The notes: generated from the letters alone by a model not told the origin. 37,815 bases of DNA from Bacillus sp. V59.32b (GCF_003429085.1 NZ_QVTC01000054.1:1-37815); one strand, 5' to 3'. Positions 24,284-32,549 are shown, counted from the first letter of the stretch. A program made the numbers and translations.

Positions 24284-24962
24284 TTCTTATCGAATTGCAT
24301 TAGCTGGAAACCCGAATACTGGTAAAAGCACATTGTTTAATGCCTTAACTGGACTCAGACAACATACAGGGAACTGGGCAGGAAAGACCGTTATACTAGC
24401 GGAAGGAACCGTTCACTACAAAGGGAAAATTTTCAGTATGATTGACCTCCCAGGCACCTATTCCCTTTTTTCTAATTCAACCGATGAAGAAGTGGCACGA
24501 AACTATATTGTCTTTGAAAAACCAGATGTGACCCTTGTTGTGCTTGATGCATTGTCATTAGAACGGAACTTTAATCTGGCATTGCAAGTAATAGAGATGA
24601 CAACAAATGTAATTATATGTATCAATTTAATTGATGAAGCGGAGAAACAAGGGATAAAGATCAATGAACGGTTATTGACTAAACGGTTAGGGGTTCCTGT
24701 AATAAAAATATCTGCACGAAACAAAGTAGGTTTCCCATTACTACTGGATACCATCGAGCGTCTTATTACAGGAGCCATTGAGTGCCATCCGGTTCAAACA
24801 ACGTATCACGGTGATATTGAAAAACAAATAAAGAAAATCGAGCCGCAGGTAAGAACGATTGTCGGGAATCACTTGTCTTCGCGTTGGGTTTCTTTGAGAT
24901 TGCTTGATGGAGATAAAGCACTGCTTGATGAAATCATCAAACGATTGCGATGGAGGGGGTGA
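24276..24962 (+). CDS. feoB: FeoB GTPase domain as a separate protein (split FeoB, N part)
   Basis: 228 residues containing only the FeoB G-domain: G1 GNPNTGKS (11-18), 'HTGNWAGKTV' switch I, G3 DLPG (57-60), G4 NLID (117-120) and G5 SARN (146-149). The GDI-like helical region follows. A normal FeoB continues for about 450 more residues into membrane helices, but here the frame stops four bases before the ATG of the next gene. That gene has its own GGAGGGGGTGA site. The ends are clean and the second start has a ribosome site, so I read this as a natural split rather than a sequencing frameshift. The two halves would assemble at the membrane. Confidence 0.85.
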   Translation: MGNSYRIALAGNPNTGKSTLFNALTGLRQHTGNWAGKTVILAEGTVHYKGKIFSMIDLPGTYSLFSNSTDEEVARNYIVFEKPDVTLVVLDALSLERNFNLALQVIEMTTNVIICINLIDEAEKQGIKINERLLTKRLGVPVIKISARNKVGFPLLLDTIERLITGAIECHPVQTTYHGDIEKQIKKIEPQVRTIVGNHLSSRWVSLRLLDGDKALLDEIIKRLRWRG

Positions 24963-24966
24963 CAGA

Positions 24967-26340
24967 ATGAATATTCAACAACTTTATTCAGAAGCTCAGC
25001 ATTTGTCTTCGCCAAAATTAAGAGACGAGATTGTTCAACATCTCTACGACAGAAGTCATCAATTATGTGCTGCAGGTGTTTCTTATTCCAATTCGAAAAA
25101 GGATACACGGACAGAAAAACTAGATGCAATACTTACTTCTCCTTTTTGGGGTTTCCCTATCATGATTATCATGTTAGGTACCGTGTTTTATTTGACGATA
25201 GCAGGAGCAAATGTTCCATCATCTATCCTAGCGGAGTTTTTTGGTTCAATGGAAACATATCTACTAACATTTTTTGAACTCATCAAAGCCCCCGATTGGT
25301 TGTATGGGGTTCTTGTTTTAGGGTTGTATCGAGGGACTACATGGGTCATCAGTGTCATGCTTCCTCCCATGGCAATCTTCTTTCCTGTATTTGCTTTACT
25401 TGAGAATTATGGTTACCTTCCACGTGTCGCATTTAATATGGATCGGCTATTTAAACAAGTGGGTGCACATGGCAAACAATCTTTAACGATGGCAATGGGG
25501 TTTGGTTGTAACGCTGCAGCCGTTATTTCTACAAGAATCATCGAATCACCAAGAGAGCGAATGTTAGCCATTTTGACTAATAACTTTGTTCCATGTAATG
25601 GACGTTGGGGAACTTTGATCGTATTAGCCTCGTTATTCATGGCGGCAAATTTTACTGGAGGACTAAAATCACTGATCACGACCGGTTTTATTGTGGGGAT
25701 AGTCTTATTTGGAATATTGGTTACCTTTCTTGTCTCCTGGATTCTTTCAAAAACGGCTCTTAGAGGCATGCCGACTCACTATACGTTAGAATTACCACCA
25801 TACCGAAGACCGAAGTTTTTCGATACAGTGATTCGTTCATCACTTACAAAATCATGGTCCGTTTTAATTCGAGCGGTTAAGGTTGCAGCACCGGCTGCAA
25901 TCGTAACGTGGATTATCGCTAATGTATATATCGGGGACACAAGCATCCTGATGAACATGGTCCAGTTTTTGGACCCGTTTGGACAATTGCTTGGATTAGA
26001 CGGTTACATCATGCTGGCTTTTCTGTTGGGGCTACCAGCAAACGAGATTGTTCTTCCTATCCTGTTGATGGGTTATTTGTCTACAGGCTCTCTGACAGAA
26101 GTTGATAACTTAGTGGATTTAAAGAAAATATTTCTCGATCATGGATGGACGTGGCTCACCGCTTTAAATATGATGTTATTTTCACTCCTGCATTATCCAT
26201 GCGGAACGACATTGCTCAATATATATAAAGAAACCAAGAGTGCTAAATGGACGTTCCTCGCCTTCCTTATTCCAACAGTTATAGCTATTATCGTTCCGTT
26301 AACCATCACCCAATTAGTTACAAGGTTAGGCTTAATATAA
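24967..26340 (+). CDS. FeoB membrane domain as a separate protein (split FeoB, C part)
   Basis: A 457-residue membrane protein with Gate/nucleoside-recognition-type repeats. Key stretches are 'AMGFGCNAAAVISTRIIESP', 'AILTNNFVPCNGRWGTLIVL' (first Gate Cys), 'VAAPAAIVTWIIANV', 'LLGLPANEIVLPILLMG' and 'LHYPCGTTLLNIYKETKS' (second Gate Cys). These are the FeoB core that conducts the metal. The N-terminal roughly 50 residues are soluble ('QLYSEAQHLSSPKLRDEIVQ') and correspond to the inter-domain linker of fused FeoB. The start is the ATG at 24967 with a GGAGGGGGTGA site; a start at 24904 inside the G-protein gene has no site. The metal is presumably Fe(II), though the CzrA-like operator leaves room for another. 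Confidence 0.85.
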   Translation: MNIQQLYSEAQHLSSPKLRDEIVQHLYDRSHQLCAAGVSYSNSKKDTRTEKLDAILTSPFWGFPIMIIMLGTVFYLTIAGANVPSSILAEFFGSMETYLLTFFELIKAPDWLYGVLVLGLYRGTTWVISVMLPPMAIFFPVFALLENYGYLPRVAFNMDRLFKQVGAHGKQSLTMAMGFGCNAAAVISTRIIESPRERMLAILTNNFVPCNGRWGTLIVLASLFMAANFTGGLKSLITTGFIVGIVLFGILVTFLVSWILSKTALRGMPTHYTLELPPYRRPKFFDTVIRSSLTKSWSVLIRAVKVAAPAAIVTWIIANVYIGDTSILMNMVQFLDPFGQLLGLDGYIMLAFLLGLPANEIVLPILLMGYLSTGSLTEVDNLVDLKKIFLDHGWTWLTALNMMLFSLLHYPCGTTLLNIYKETKSAKWTFLAFLIPTVIAIIVPLTITQLVTRLGLI

Positions 26341-26370
26341 AGACTAGACATTTGAGTATTACCATAAAGT

Positions 26371-26397
26371 AAGAGGGAGGGCATGCTCCCTCTTTTG
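26371..26397. terminator. bidirectional terminator between feo and czcD genes
   Basis: 9-bp stem AAGAGGGAG (26371-26379) / CTCCCTCTT (26386-26394) plus a T-run, between convergent genes. Confidence 0.8.
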
Positions 26398-26447
26398 TGG
26401 TTTGATGGAATCTATTCTTAAGCTGTGTATCAAAATTTTGTTTGATT

Positions 26448-27356
26448 TCAATGGATGCTTTCTTCTTTACAGGCAGCATTCCGTGAATCGATCTGAATGG
26501 TAGTGTGATCGATCTCGAATTTTTCATGCAGTACTTTTTTAGCTTGCTGCAATATTGAATCATAATTTCCTTTTTCTGTTATGACCAAATGACAACTTAA
26601 AGAAGGTAAGTCAGACGATATCGACCAGATATGAAGATCATGAACCCCGGCAACATCATCTAAGGATGATAGCGCATTTTGAACTTCGGTCACTTGAATA
26701 TTTGTGGGCGTACCTTCCATTAATACATGGACAGAGTCTCGCGTTACCCGGTAAGCACTTATGATAATTAGGATCGCAACTATTACACTGGCGATAGGGT
26801 CGGAAATATTCCAACCGAAAAACATGATTAACAAGGCTGCGACTATTGCTCCAACGGATCCTAGAAGATCACCCAATACGTGGAGAAACGCGCTTCTTAC
26901 ATTTAAGTTTCCAGAAGTATCACCCCTGTTTAAAATGAATGCAGCCAAAATATTGACAAGCAATCCGATAAAGGCAATGAGCAGCATTCCGGAGCTCAGT
27001 ACACTGGGGGGATCGGAAAAACGATTATATGCTTCCCAGAAAATATATAAAGAAATAACCACCAACGTGATTCCGTTGATCAATGCCGCCAGCACTTCAA
27101 ATCGTTTATAGCCAAAGGTCTTTGTTAAACTTGCTCTTTTCTCTCCAAAAACCATGGCAAGATAGCTCAGTCCAAGTGCCGCAGCATCACTTAACATATG
27201 TCCAGCATCGGATAAAAGCGCCAGACTGTTTGTCATAACTCCACCAATAATTTCTATAATCATGTAGGTTGAAATAAGAAAAAAAGAAATTTTTAATGAT
27301 TTCTTATTAGCGTTTTGGCCGTGTTTATGTGAATGTCCGTGATCGTGTGAAGCCAT
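26448..27356 (-). CDS. CzcD-like CDF metal exporter (copy 1)
   Basis: 302 residues. A His-rich leader (HDHGHSHKHG, 4-13) precedes six TM helices. The metal sites are H53-x3-D57 ('[10 protein letters not shown]') in TM2 and H159-x3-D163 ('AFLHVLGDLLG') in TM5. The C-terminal cytosolic dimer domain ends 'IDHTTIQIDSRNAACKEESI'. This set is typical of CzcD/ZitB Zn/Co/Cd-H+ antiporters. I chose the ATG at 27356 with GGAGG upstream; the in-frame TTG at 27368 overlaps it. A -10 TATAAT lies at 27385-27380 (minus). It is divergent from the second CDF gene, and the single CzrA-like site between them is close only to the other promoter. The two proteins are similar throughout and probably arose by duplication. 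Confidence 0.92.
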   Translation of the reverse strand: MASHDHGHSHKHGQNANKKSLKISFFLISTYMIIEIIGGVMTNSLALLSDAGHMLSDAAALGLSYLAMVFGEKRASLTKTFGYKRFEVLAALINGITLVVISLYIFWEAYNRFSDPPSVLSSGMLLIAFIGLLVNILAAFILNRGDTSGNLNVRSAFLHVLGDLLGSVGAIVAALLIMFFGWNISDPIASVIVAILIIISAYRVTRDSVHVLMEGTPTNIQVTEVQNALSSLDDVAGVHDLHIWSISSDLPSLSCHLVITEKGNYDSILQQAKKVLHEKFEIDHTTIQIDSRNAACKEESIH

Positions 27357-27425
27357 GCTAACCTCCAATTTTAAAAAATATTATATTTTACCAAACTAAG
27401 CATAAGACTTTTTTATTATCCCGAG

Positions 27426-27451
27426 ATATTCACACTTTATTTGTGAAATAT
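27426..27451. promoter_or_regulatory. inverted repeat upstream of czcD copy 1
   Basis: ATATTCACA (27426-27434) / TGTGAAATAT (27442-27451) gives TTCACA-N7-TGTGAA symmetry. It lies upstream of the presumed minus-strand promoter, so it would suit an activator or a second operator. It differs from the CzrA-like sites. Confidence 0.35.
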
Positions 27452-27546
27452 TATCCCATATGTCATCTACCCAAGTGCATATTGGTAAAACGATTTATTT
27501 TAAGGACAGGTGGTTAACAATCGTACACAATATTATATAAAAAAAC

Positions 27547-27600
27547 TTGAACTTTTTCTTTCTATATATCATAATATATATGAGTATATATTCATATATA
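27547..27600 (+). promoter_or_regulatory. czcD promoter with CzrA-like operator (site A)
   Basis: TTGAAC (27547-27552), 17-bp spacer, CATAAT (27570-27575). Four bases later begins ATGAGTATATATTCAT (27580-27595), which extends to near-perfect symmetry from 27575 to 27600. It covers the expected transcription start, the classic place for ArsR-family repression. The repressor gene lies about 1 kb downstream. Confidence 0.75.
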
Positions 27601-27616
27601 GAAAGAAGTGGTTTTT

Positions 27617-28537
27617 ATGGGACATTCCCACGGACATTCCCACGGACACGGCCATAGCCACGGTTCCGGAAATAAAAAAGCTTTATTGACCTCTTTTCTC
27701 TTGATTGCAGCATTTATGGTAGTGGAAGTAATAGGAGGCTTGGTTACAAATAGTCTGGCATTGTTGTCTGATGCCGGTCACATGCTAAGTGATGCAGTGG
27801 CATTAGGGTTAAGTTACTTCGCAATCAGACTTGGGGAACGGAAGGCAACGCTGTCAAAAACATTTGGGTATAGGCGTTTTGAAATTATTGCGGCGGCCTT
27901 AAATGGTATAACCTTAATCCTCATATCAGTCTATATATTTTATGAAGCATTCCAACGTTTTGCTAATCCCCCGGAAGTGCAAAGCACAGGGATGCTGATC
28001 ATCTCTTCAATAGGTTTGTTAGTAAATATTATCGCTGCGATGATTTTAATGAAGGGCGATAAAGATGAAAACCTGAATGTTAGAAGCGCGTTTCTTCATG
28101 TAATAGGGGATATGCTTGGTTCAGTGGGTGCGATTGTCGCAGCCTTGCTCATGATGTTCTTTGGATGGGGTATCGCTGACCCGATTGCAAGCGTCATCGT
28201 TGCCATTCTTATCATCATCAGCGGGTGGAGAGTGACAAAGGATTCCTTCAATGTGTTGATGGAGGGTACTCCTTCACATATTGATGTGGCAAAGGTAAAA
28301 GCATCCCTGCAGAATATACCACTTGTTAAAGAAGTGCATGACCTTCATGTTTGGTCCGTGACTTCGGAACTTCCGATGTTAAGCTGCCACATGGCAATTG
28401 CGGGAGAGGGAACTCATGATGAAGTTCTGAAACGTGCACAATCCATTCTCCACGATGATTTTGGGATTGAGCATAGTACCATTCAAGTGGAATATGCGGA
28501 CAACGGGTGCCCGAGCCCGCATGGAACCTGCAATTAA
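27617..28537 (+). CDS. czcD: CzcD-like CDF metal exporter (copy 2)
   Basis: 306 residues with a long His/Gly leader ([17 protein letters not shown], 2-18) that may buffer metal. Six TM helices follow, with metal sites H55-x3-D59 ('[10 protein letters not shown]') and H161-x3-D165 ('[11 protein letters not shown]'). The C-terminal domain ends with a Cys pair (GCPSPHGTC). Zn/Cd/Co export coupled to protons is expected. I chose the ATG at 27617; a GTG at 27608 has no spacing for a ribosome site, and the site here is weak (AGAAGTGG). The operator over its start point and the convergent CzrA-type gene (4-bp overlap of the stop regions) strongly suggest metal-induced expression. Confidence 0.9.
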   Translation: MGHSHGHSHGHGHSHGSGNKKALLTSFLLIAAFMVVEVIGGLVTNSLALLSDAGHMLSDAVALGLSYFAIRLGERKATLSKTFGYRRFEIIAAALNGITLILISVYIFYEAFQRFANPPEVQSTGMLIISSIGLLVNIIAAMILMKGDKDENLNVRSAFLHVIGDMLGSVGAIVAALLMMFFGWGIADPIASVIVAILIIISGWRVTKDSFNVLMEGTPSHIDVAKVKASLQNIPLVKEVHDLHVWSVTSELPMLSCHMAIAGEGTHDEVLKRAQSILHDDFGIEHSTIQVEYADNGCPSPHGTCN

Positions 28538-28860
28538 TGATGGTGGGCATGTTCAATTGTTTGTTTTAAAATATCCATAACATGTTCATCATCATGGGTG
28601 TAGTAAAGAGAAGTTCCTTCCCTGCGGAATTTTACCAAGCGCAAGTTTTTCAGGAAACGCAGCTGGTGGGATACAGTGGATTGAAGCAGGGAAAGCTTCT
28701 CAGCAATATCATTTACGGAGTATTCTCCATTAAAAAGTAAATGCAGAATACGTAATCGAGTTGGATCCGATAAGGCTTTAAAGGTTTGAGAAACGATAAA
28801 TAACGTCTCTTCGTCCAGTATCCCTATAGGAGTCGGCTGTTGTTCCTTTTCGTTTTTCAT
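28534..28860 (-). CDS. czrA: CzrA-type ArsR/SmtB metal-sensing repressor
   Basis: A 108-residue winged-helix repressor. The HTH is '[20 protein letters not shown]' with recognition helix '[16 protein letters not shown]', then the wing '[12 protein letters not shown]'. The last helix carries D91, H93, H104 and H107, exactly the D-x-H...H-x2-H spacing of the alpha-5 Zn/Co site in staphylococcal CzrA. No Cys pair of the ArsR/CadC type is seen. Zn or Co binding should release it from DNA. I chose the ATG at 28860 (GGAGG nine bases before); the TTG at 28869 abuts the site. Stop codons of this gene and of czcD overlap on opposite strands. It probably controls the palindromes at czcD, feo, czcO and 37.37 kb. 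Confidence 0.9.
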   Translation of the reverse strand: MKNEKEQQPTPIGILDEETLFIVSQTFKALSDPTRLRILHLLFNGEYSVNDIAEKLSLLQSTVSHQLRFLKNLRLVKFRREGTSLYYTHDDEHVMDILKQTIEHAHHH

Positions 28861-29062
28861 TCTATTCAACCTCCTATGCCTATTATAGCGATAACACGTA
28901 AGAGAAAAAACGTTAAGCTCATTTTAAAATATAATAACTATTGGATAACGCTTGGACTATGAGTAGTCTAAGCGTTTTTTACTATTTTATCTTGTTCAAT
29001 TGAAGCTTCAAGAATTAAATAAAAGATTTCACTTTTTTGGAACCCAGGGTGAACAAGTTTGA
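28861..29062. other. czrA upstream region with orphan terminator
   Basis: No gene is seen. A minus-strand TATAAT (28887-28882) may be the czrA -10. A plus-strand TATAAT (28930-28935) lies just before a terminator hairpin at 28949-28980. Confidence 0.4.
28949..28980 (+). terminator. orphan plus-strand terminator
   Basis: 11-bp stem CGCTTGGACTA (28949-28959) / TAGTCTAAGCG (28964-28974), with one wobble pair and loop TGAG, then six T. No plus-strand gene directly precedes it, since czrA (minus) lies in between. Confidence 0.75.
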
Positions 29063-29300
29063 ATGGCTACGTACCAAGGAATCGAGTATAACCAACCTCC
29101 TGCCGATATTCGTTTTATATTATAGGGATAGGTGGAGCATTACAGGGAGTCTATAGTATGGAGCTTTTTTAGCAGTATTTCGTATTGGGGGCAATAGTGT
29201 GCGCAGAGCAAAGATATATAAGAAACTTCAGGAGGGGGCATTCCAAAAAAAGGGGAGCTCATCTTTTCAATTCCATAAAAAAAGAGATATCAAAAATTAA
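29063..29300 (+). pseudogene. frameshifted small-protein gene remnant, unrecognised
   Basis: Three consecutive frames give one continuous-looking product: 'MATYQGIEYNQPPADIRFI' from the ATG at 29063, then 'IIGIGGALQGVYSMELF', then 'GAFLAVFRIGGNSVRRAKIY' and 'KKLQEGAFQKKGSSSFQFHK'. A Gly-rich hydrophobic middle and a basic tail suggest a small membrane protein. At least two frameshifts break it. I cannot name the family. Confidence 0.45.
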
Positions 29301-29332
29301 TAATGAATACTAAACCTTTTATTTATTTGACC

Positions 29333-29379
29333 GATAATTTAAAAGTAAAATGTCGAAAGTTGAGTGACTTTTAATTATC
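29333..29379. repeat. inverted repeat upstream of the amidase gene
   Basis: Arms GATAATTTAAAAGT (29333-29346) and ACTTTTAATTATC (29367-29379) pair with one bulged base around a 20-nt loop. Its function is unknown. The stretch from here to the amidase start holds no other feature. Confidence 0.5.
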
Positions 29380-29478
29380 AAAAGATCCGTTACTTTTCTA
29401 GGTCATTATTTTCACTTTATCACCTCTTGACTAAGCGGATTTTTGTATGAAGGTAAATTAAATGAAAGGCGGTACAGC

Positions 29479-31035
29479 ATGACAAGAAAAATAAGCACTT
29501 TCTTGGTGGCTACAATATTCTTAGCATCGGTATTCACTTCCGTTGCTCCAAGTAAACAAGTATATGCAGCTACTCAAGCAAAAGTAAATGCAACTACTCT
29601 CAACGTTCGGGAAAAGCCGACCACGTCGTCCAAGGTTATCGGGAAATACACAAAAGGGCAGACGGTTACCATCACCCAACAACAAAATGGATGGTCCAAG
29701 GTTCCAGTCGGTAAAAAAACTGGATGGGTATCCTCAAAATACGTCACGGTGATAAAGCCGACTGCTTCTAAAGCTGTTGTTCCCAGTGGTACCAAGTACT
29801 ATGTGACGGCTACTACCTTAAATATTCGGAAATCAGCAAGCACTTCTGCTGCACGGGTTGATTCCGTAAAGAAAAATGCGGCGGTCACATTGTACGAAAA
29901 GAAGGGTTCATGGGGAAGGGTAAAGACAGCATCCGGAAAAACAGGTTGGGCATCCCTGCAGTATCTTACTACTAAGGCACCTGCTACACCAAAACCTGCA
30001 CCAAAACCTATTGCTAAAGCACCGGTTAAATACTACGTGACAGCAACATCCTTAAATATTCGTAAGGAACCCAAGACGACAGCAACTAGTATTACCTCTG
30101 TGAAGAAAAATCAAGTGGTTTCTTTATACGAGAAGAAAGGAACATGGGGTAAGGTAAAAACAGCCGCCGGAAAAACAGGTTGGGCATCCCTGCAGTATCT
30201 TACTACTAAGGCACCAATTACACCTAAGCCTGCACCGCCTGTACAAGTGCCAGTTAAATATTACGTTACTGCAACATCCTTAAATGTTCGAAGTGGCCCG
30301 AGTACTTCTTCAGGCATAGTCACAAGTGTGAAGAAAAACGAAGTGGTTTCTCTATATGAAAAGAAAGGGACCTGGGGCAGGATTAAAACAGCATCCGGAA
30401 AAACAGGTTGGGTTTCACTTTCTTTTCTTACGACAAAAGCTCCAGTGAAGCCGACACCTGTCAGTCCTCAACAACCAACGACTACAGGGGTTAAAGGGAA
30501 AGTGATTGTTCTTGATCCAGGCCATGGAGGTACTGATGTTGGAGCACCTGGTAAAGTGCAGAATGAAAGAAACCTTACTTTACAAACTGCTAATGAAGTG
30601 AAGGCTTTATTAGTAAAGGCGGGAGCAAAAGTGATCATGACCCGTACGTCGAATACAAGCCGAAAATTGGAACTCAGTGAACGGGTAGCAATCAGCCATA
30701 AGTATAATGCTCAGGCCTTTGTAAGCATCCATTATAATTCTGGTAGTTCAGAGGCTACAGGAATTGAAACGTATTTTTATCCAACATATTCTGATGAGGC
30801 AAAACTTGCAGCAGCTATACAACAAGAGCTAATAAAGCAAACACAAATGAGGGATCGAAAAGTAAAAAACACCAGTGCATTTTATGTTATAAAGAACAAC
30901 AGAATGCCTTCCATTCTAGCGGAACTAGGTTTTATATCTAATCCTGTGGAAGAAAAACGTCTTATAACAAAAGAGTATCAACAACAAGCAGCAAGAGGGA
31001 TATTCAACGGTTTAAATAAATATTTTAGTCAGTGA
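29479..31035 (+). CDS. N-acetylmuramoyl-L-alanine amidase with four SH3b domains
   Basis: A 518-residue secreted cell-wall hydrolase. A signal peptide ends near 'VYAATQ' (about 32). Four SH3b modules start near residues 33, 105, 185 and 261, each with '(T)LN(V/I)R' and 'KTGW(V/A)S', separated by Pro/Lys linkers. An Amidase_3 domain follows from about 340: 'IVLDPGHGGTDVGAPG' (Zn His), 'NERNL' (Glu), 'FVSIHYNSGS' (Zn His) and 'SILAELGFISN' (catalytic Glu). It cleaves the amide between MurNAc and L-Ala; the SH3b units hold it to the wall. I chose the ATG at 29479 (AAAGGCGG site). SH3b units 2 and 3 share a long identical DNA stretch, so the array is still evolving. Confidence 0.93.
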   Translation: MTRKISTFLVATIFLASVFTSVAPSKQVYAATQAKVNATTLNVREKPTTSSKVIGKYTKGQTVTITQQQNGWSKVPVGKKTGWVSSKYVTVIKPTASKAVVPSGTKYYVTATTLNIRKSASTSAARVDSVKKNAAVTLYEKKGSWGRVKTASGKTGWASLQYLTTKAPATPKPAPKPIAKAPVKYYVTATSLNIRKEPKTTATSITSVKKNQVVSLYEKKGTWGKVKTAAGKTGWASLQYLTTKAPITPKPAPPVQVPVKYYVTATSLNVRSGPSTSSGIVTSVKKNEVVSLYEKKGTWGRIKTASGKTGWVSLSFLTTKAPVKPTPVSPQQPTTTGVKGKVIVLDPGHGGTDVGAPGKVQNERNLTLQTANEVKALLVKAGAKVIMTRTSNTSRKLELSERVAISHKYNAQAFVSIHYNSGSSEATGIETYFYPTYSDEAKLAAAIQQELIKQTQMRDRKVKNTSAFYVIKNNRMPSILAELGFISNPVEEKRLITKEYQQQAARGIFNGLNKYFSQ

Positions 31036-31042
31036 ATATATA

Positions 31043-31089
31043 GAAGTCTTTAACTCACGGAATCTAGCTGAGTTGAAGGCTTCTTTTTT
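31043..31089 (+). terminator. intrinsic terminator of the amidase gene
   Basis: 15-bp stem GAAGTCTTTAACTCA (31043-31057) / TGAGTTGAAGGCTTC (31069-31083), with wobble pairs, then six T. Confidence 0.88.
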
Positions 31090-31370
31090 ACTAATATCAA
31101 GGGGTGGCATTCCAAAAAGCCTGCTTTACTAGATACTTAAATTTGAATATGAAACTTGTGTAAGATAAAATGCATTTAACCCCTTATCATAAAGTATCCA
31201 GCCTATGTGCTGGATATGTTTATTTAGAATTTTTATGTTTTCAGGACACGACAATAAATCAATTAGAGTAATTGCTTTCGCAGATACATGATTAGCTAAG
31301 TTCTAAAATCGTTCAAATAAAAAATAGTTTGTTAAGTGGGATTGAGGTTTGTAAAAAAGGGGAATTCAAA
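31090..31370. other. gene-free stretch with a stable hairpin
   Basis: No gene is seen. TATCCAGC (31195-31202) / GCTGGATA (31209-31216) forms an 8-bp hairpin followed by TGTTTATTT, a poor U-run. It could be the end of a small transcript. Confidence 0.4.
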
Positions 31371-31547
31371 ATGGGCACATTAATACATATATTAACCTTT
31401 CCTTCCACTTGGTTATCCCTTGTGGGCTTGGTTTCCATATTCTTTGCTGTAAAGATTCGCAGTACAATAACGGCTATATTAAGCATACTCTTAACAGCTG
31501 CATCCTTGTATAGTGTGTATTGTGTTTATTCACTCCATTTCCCATAA
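31371..31547 (+). CDS. small two-TM membrane protein, function unknown
   Basis: A 58-residue hydrophobic protein (MGTLIHILTFPSTWLSLVGL...) with two predicted helices (about 8-27 and 31-52). An AAAAAAGGGGA ribosome site is well placed before the ATG at 31371, which is why I prefer it to the upstream in-frame ATG at 31329. It is not recognised. It is too short to judge by composition alone. Confidence 0.55.
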   Translation: MGTLIHILTFPSTWLSLVGLVSIFFAVKIRSTITAILSILLTAASLYSVYCVYSLHFP

Positions 31548-31781
31548 GAATAATGGAATAAAAAATAAATATTCTCCATGGTTGCTCATTCCCATTTTTC
31601 CCACATATTCGTTCTGTTGCTTTTTTATACTGAAAGGAATTAATTAGTATATAGGGAGGCGTGGGCATTTACATTTATTCATTTGTTTAAAAAAGTATGC
31701 AGAACTTGGTTATTATTGTTGCTTAGGTTGTCAGTGAATTTAAATAGAAATTATTCTGTACGAAACGGAAGGAGATAAATC

Positions 31782-32549
31782 ATGATGAAGAAACTTACTT
31801 ACCCCCTCTTGATAGGATTAATGGCTGTTGTTTTAACAGCTTGCGGATCCAACGATGAAGCCAAAAAAGCAAATGATGAGGAGAAAACAAAAACAGCCCA
31901 AACAGAGCAGCAGAAGCAAGAAAAGCAAATGGAAGAAATGCAGAAAAAGTTGGATAAGCAGAAGATAGATGAAAAGAAGACGGTAGCCATCGTAAATAAT
32001 AAGAAAATTCTTGGAAGTGACTATAACGACATACTTTTATCTTCACAAATGCAGATGCAGCAAATGGGACAAGATCCAACGTCTGAAGAAGCAGCAAAGC
32101 AAGTGAAAAAACAAACAATCGATACCTTGGTCGGGCAGACACTTCTTCTTCAAGATGCCGATAAAAAAGGCTATAAAGCATCAGATTCGGAAATAGAAAA
32201 AGAACTAGCTGAAACAAAAAAACAGTTTAAAGATGATAAGAAGTTTAAGGCAGCTATGAAAGAAGCTGGAATTAACATGACGGAATTAAAAAAGCAAATT
32301 TCACAAAATATCATATACAAAAACTACTTGGATAAAGAAATACCGATACAAAAAGTGACTGATAAAGAAATTGAAGATTATTACAATCAAAGTGTCAAGA
32401 AAGAAAGCAACAATACTCAAGAGACTCCGAAGTTGGCAGACGTAAAACCTCAAATCAAGCAGCAACTTGAGCAACAGAAGATACAACAAAACGTCGGTAA
32501 ACAAGTAGAAGAGCTTAAGAAAAATTCTACTGTCGAAGTAAAAGTATAA
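31782..32549 (+). CDS. SurA-N/PrsA-like lipoprotein without rotamase domain
   Basis: A 255-residue lipoprotein. Lipobox LTAC (C21) is followed by a long charged, Gln/Lys-rich coiled-coil linker (about 28-62), then a SurA-N chaperone-like region ('VAIVNNKKILGSDYNDILL', 'TIDTLVGQTLLLQDADKKGY', 'DKEIEDYYNQSVKKES'). PrsA proteins usually have a central parvulin domain of about 90 residues; here the protein goes almost straight from N-region helices to the C-terminal 'KLADVKPQIKQQLEQQKIQQ' helix, so it is probably a holdase or assembly factor rather than a prolyl isomerase. It has an AAGGAG site. It is monocistronic. Confidence 0.82.
   Translation: MMKKLTYPLLIGLMAVVLTACGSNDEAKKANDEEKTKTAQTEQQKQEKQMEEMQKKLDKQKIDEKKTVAIVNNKKILGSDYNDILLSSQMQMQQMGQDPTSEEAAKQVKKQTIDTLVGQTLLLQDADKKGYKASDSEIEKELAETKKQFKDDKKFKAAMKEAGINMTELKKQISQNIIYKNYLDKEIPIQKVTDKEIEDYYNQSVKKESNNTQETPKLADVKPQIKQQLEQQKIQQNVGKQVEELKKNSTVEVKV

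Noticed and set aside
29581-30460. CRISPR-like or satellite repeats
   Set aside because: The repeats are in-frame SH3b protein modules within one gene, with long, coding and similar 'spacers'.
31795-32217. 140-codon minus-strand frame over the SurA-N lipoprotein gene
   Set aside because: It is produced by the A/G-rich coding strand (Lys/Glu/Gln codons) giving Phe/Leu/Ser runs on the other strand, and it has no start signal.
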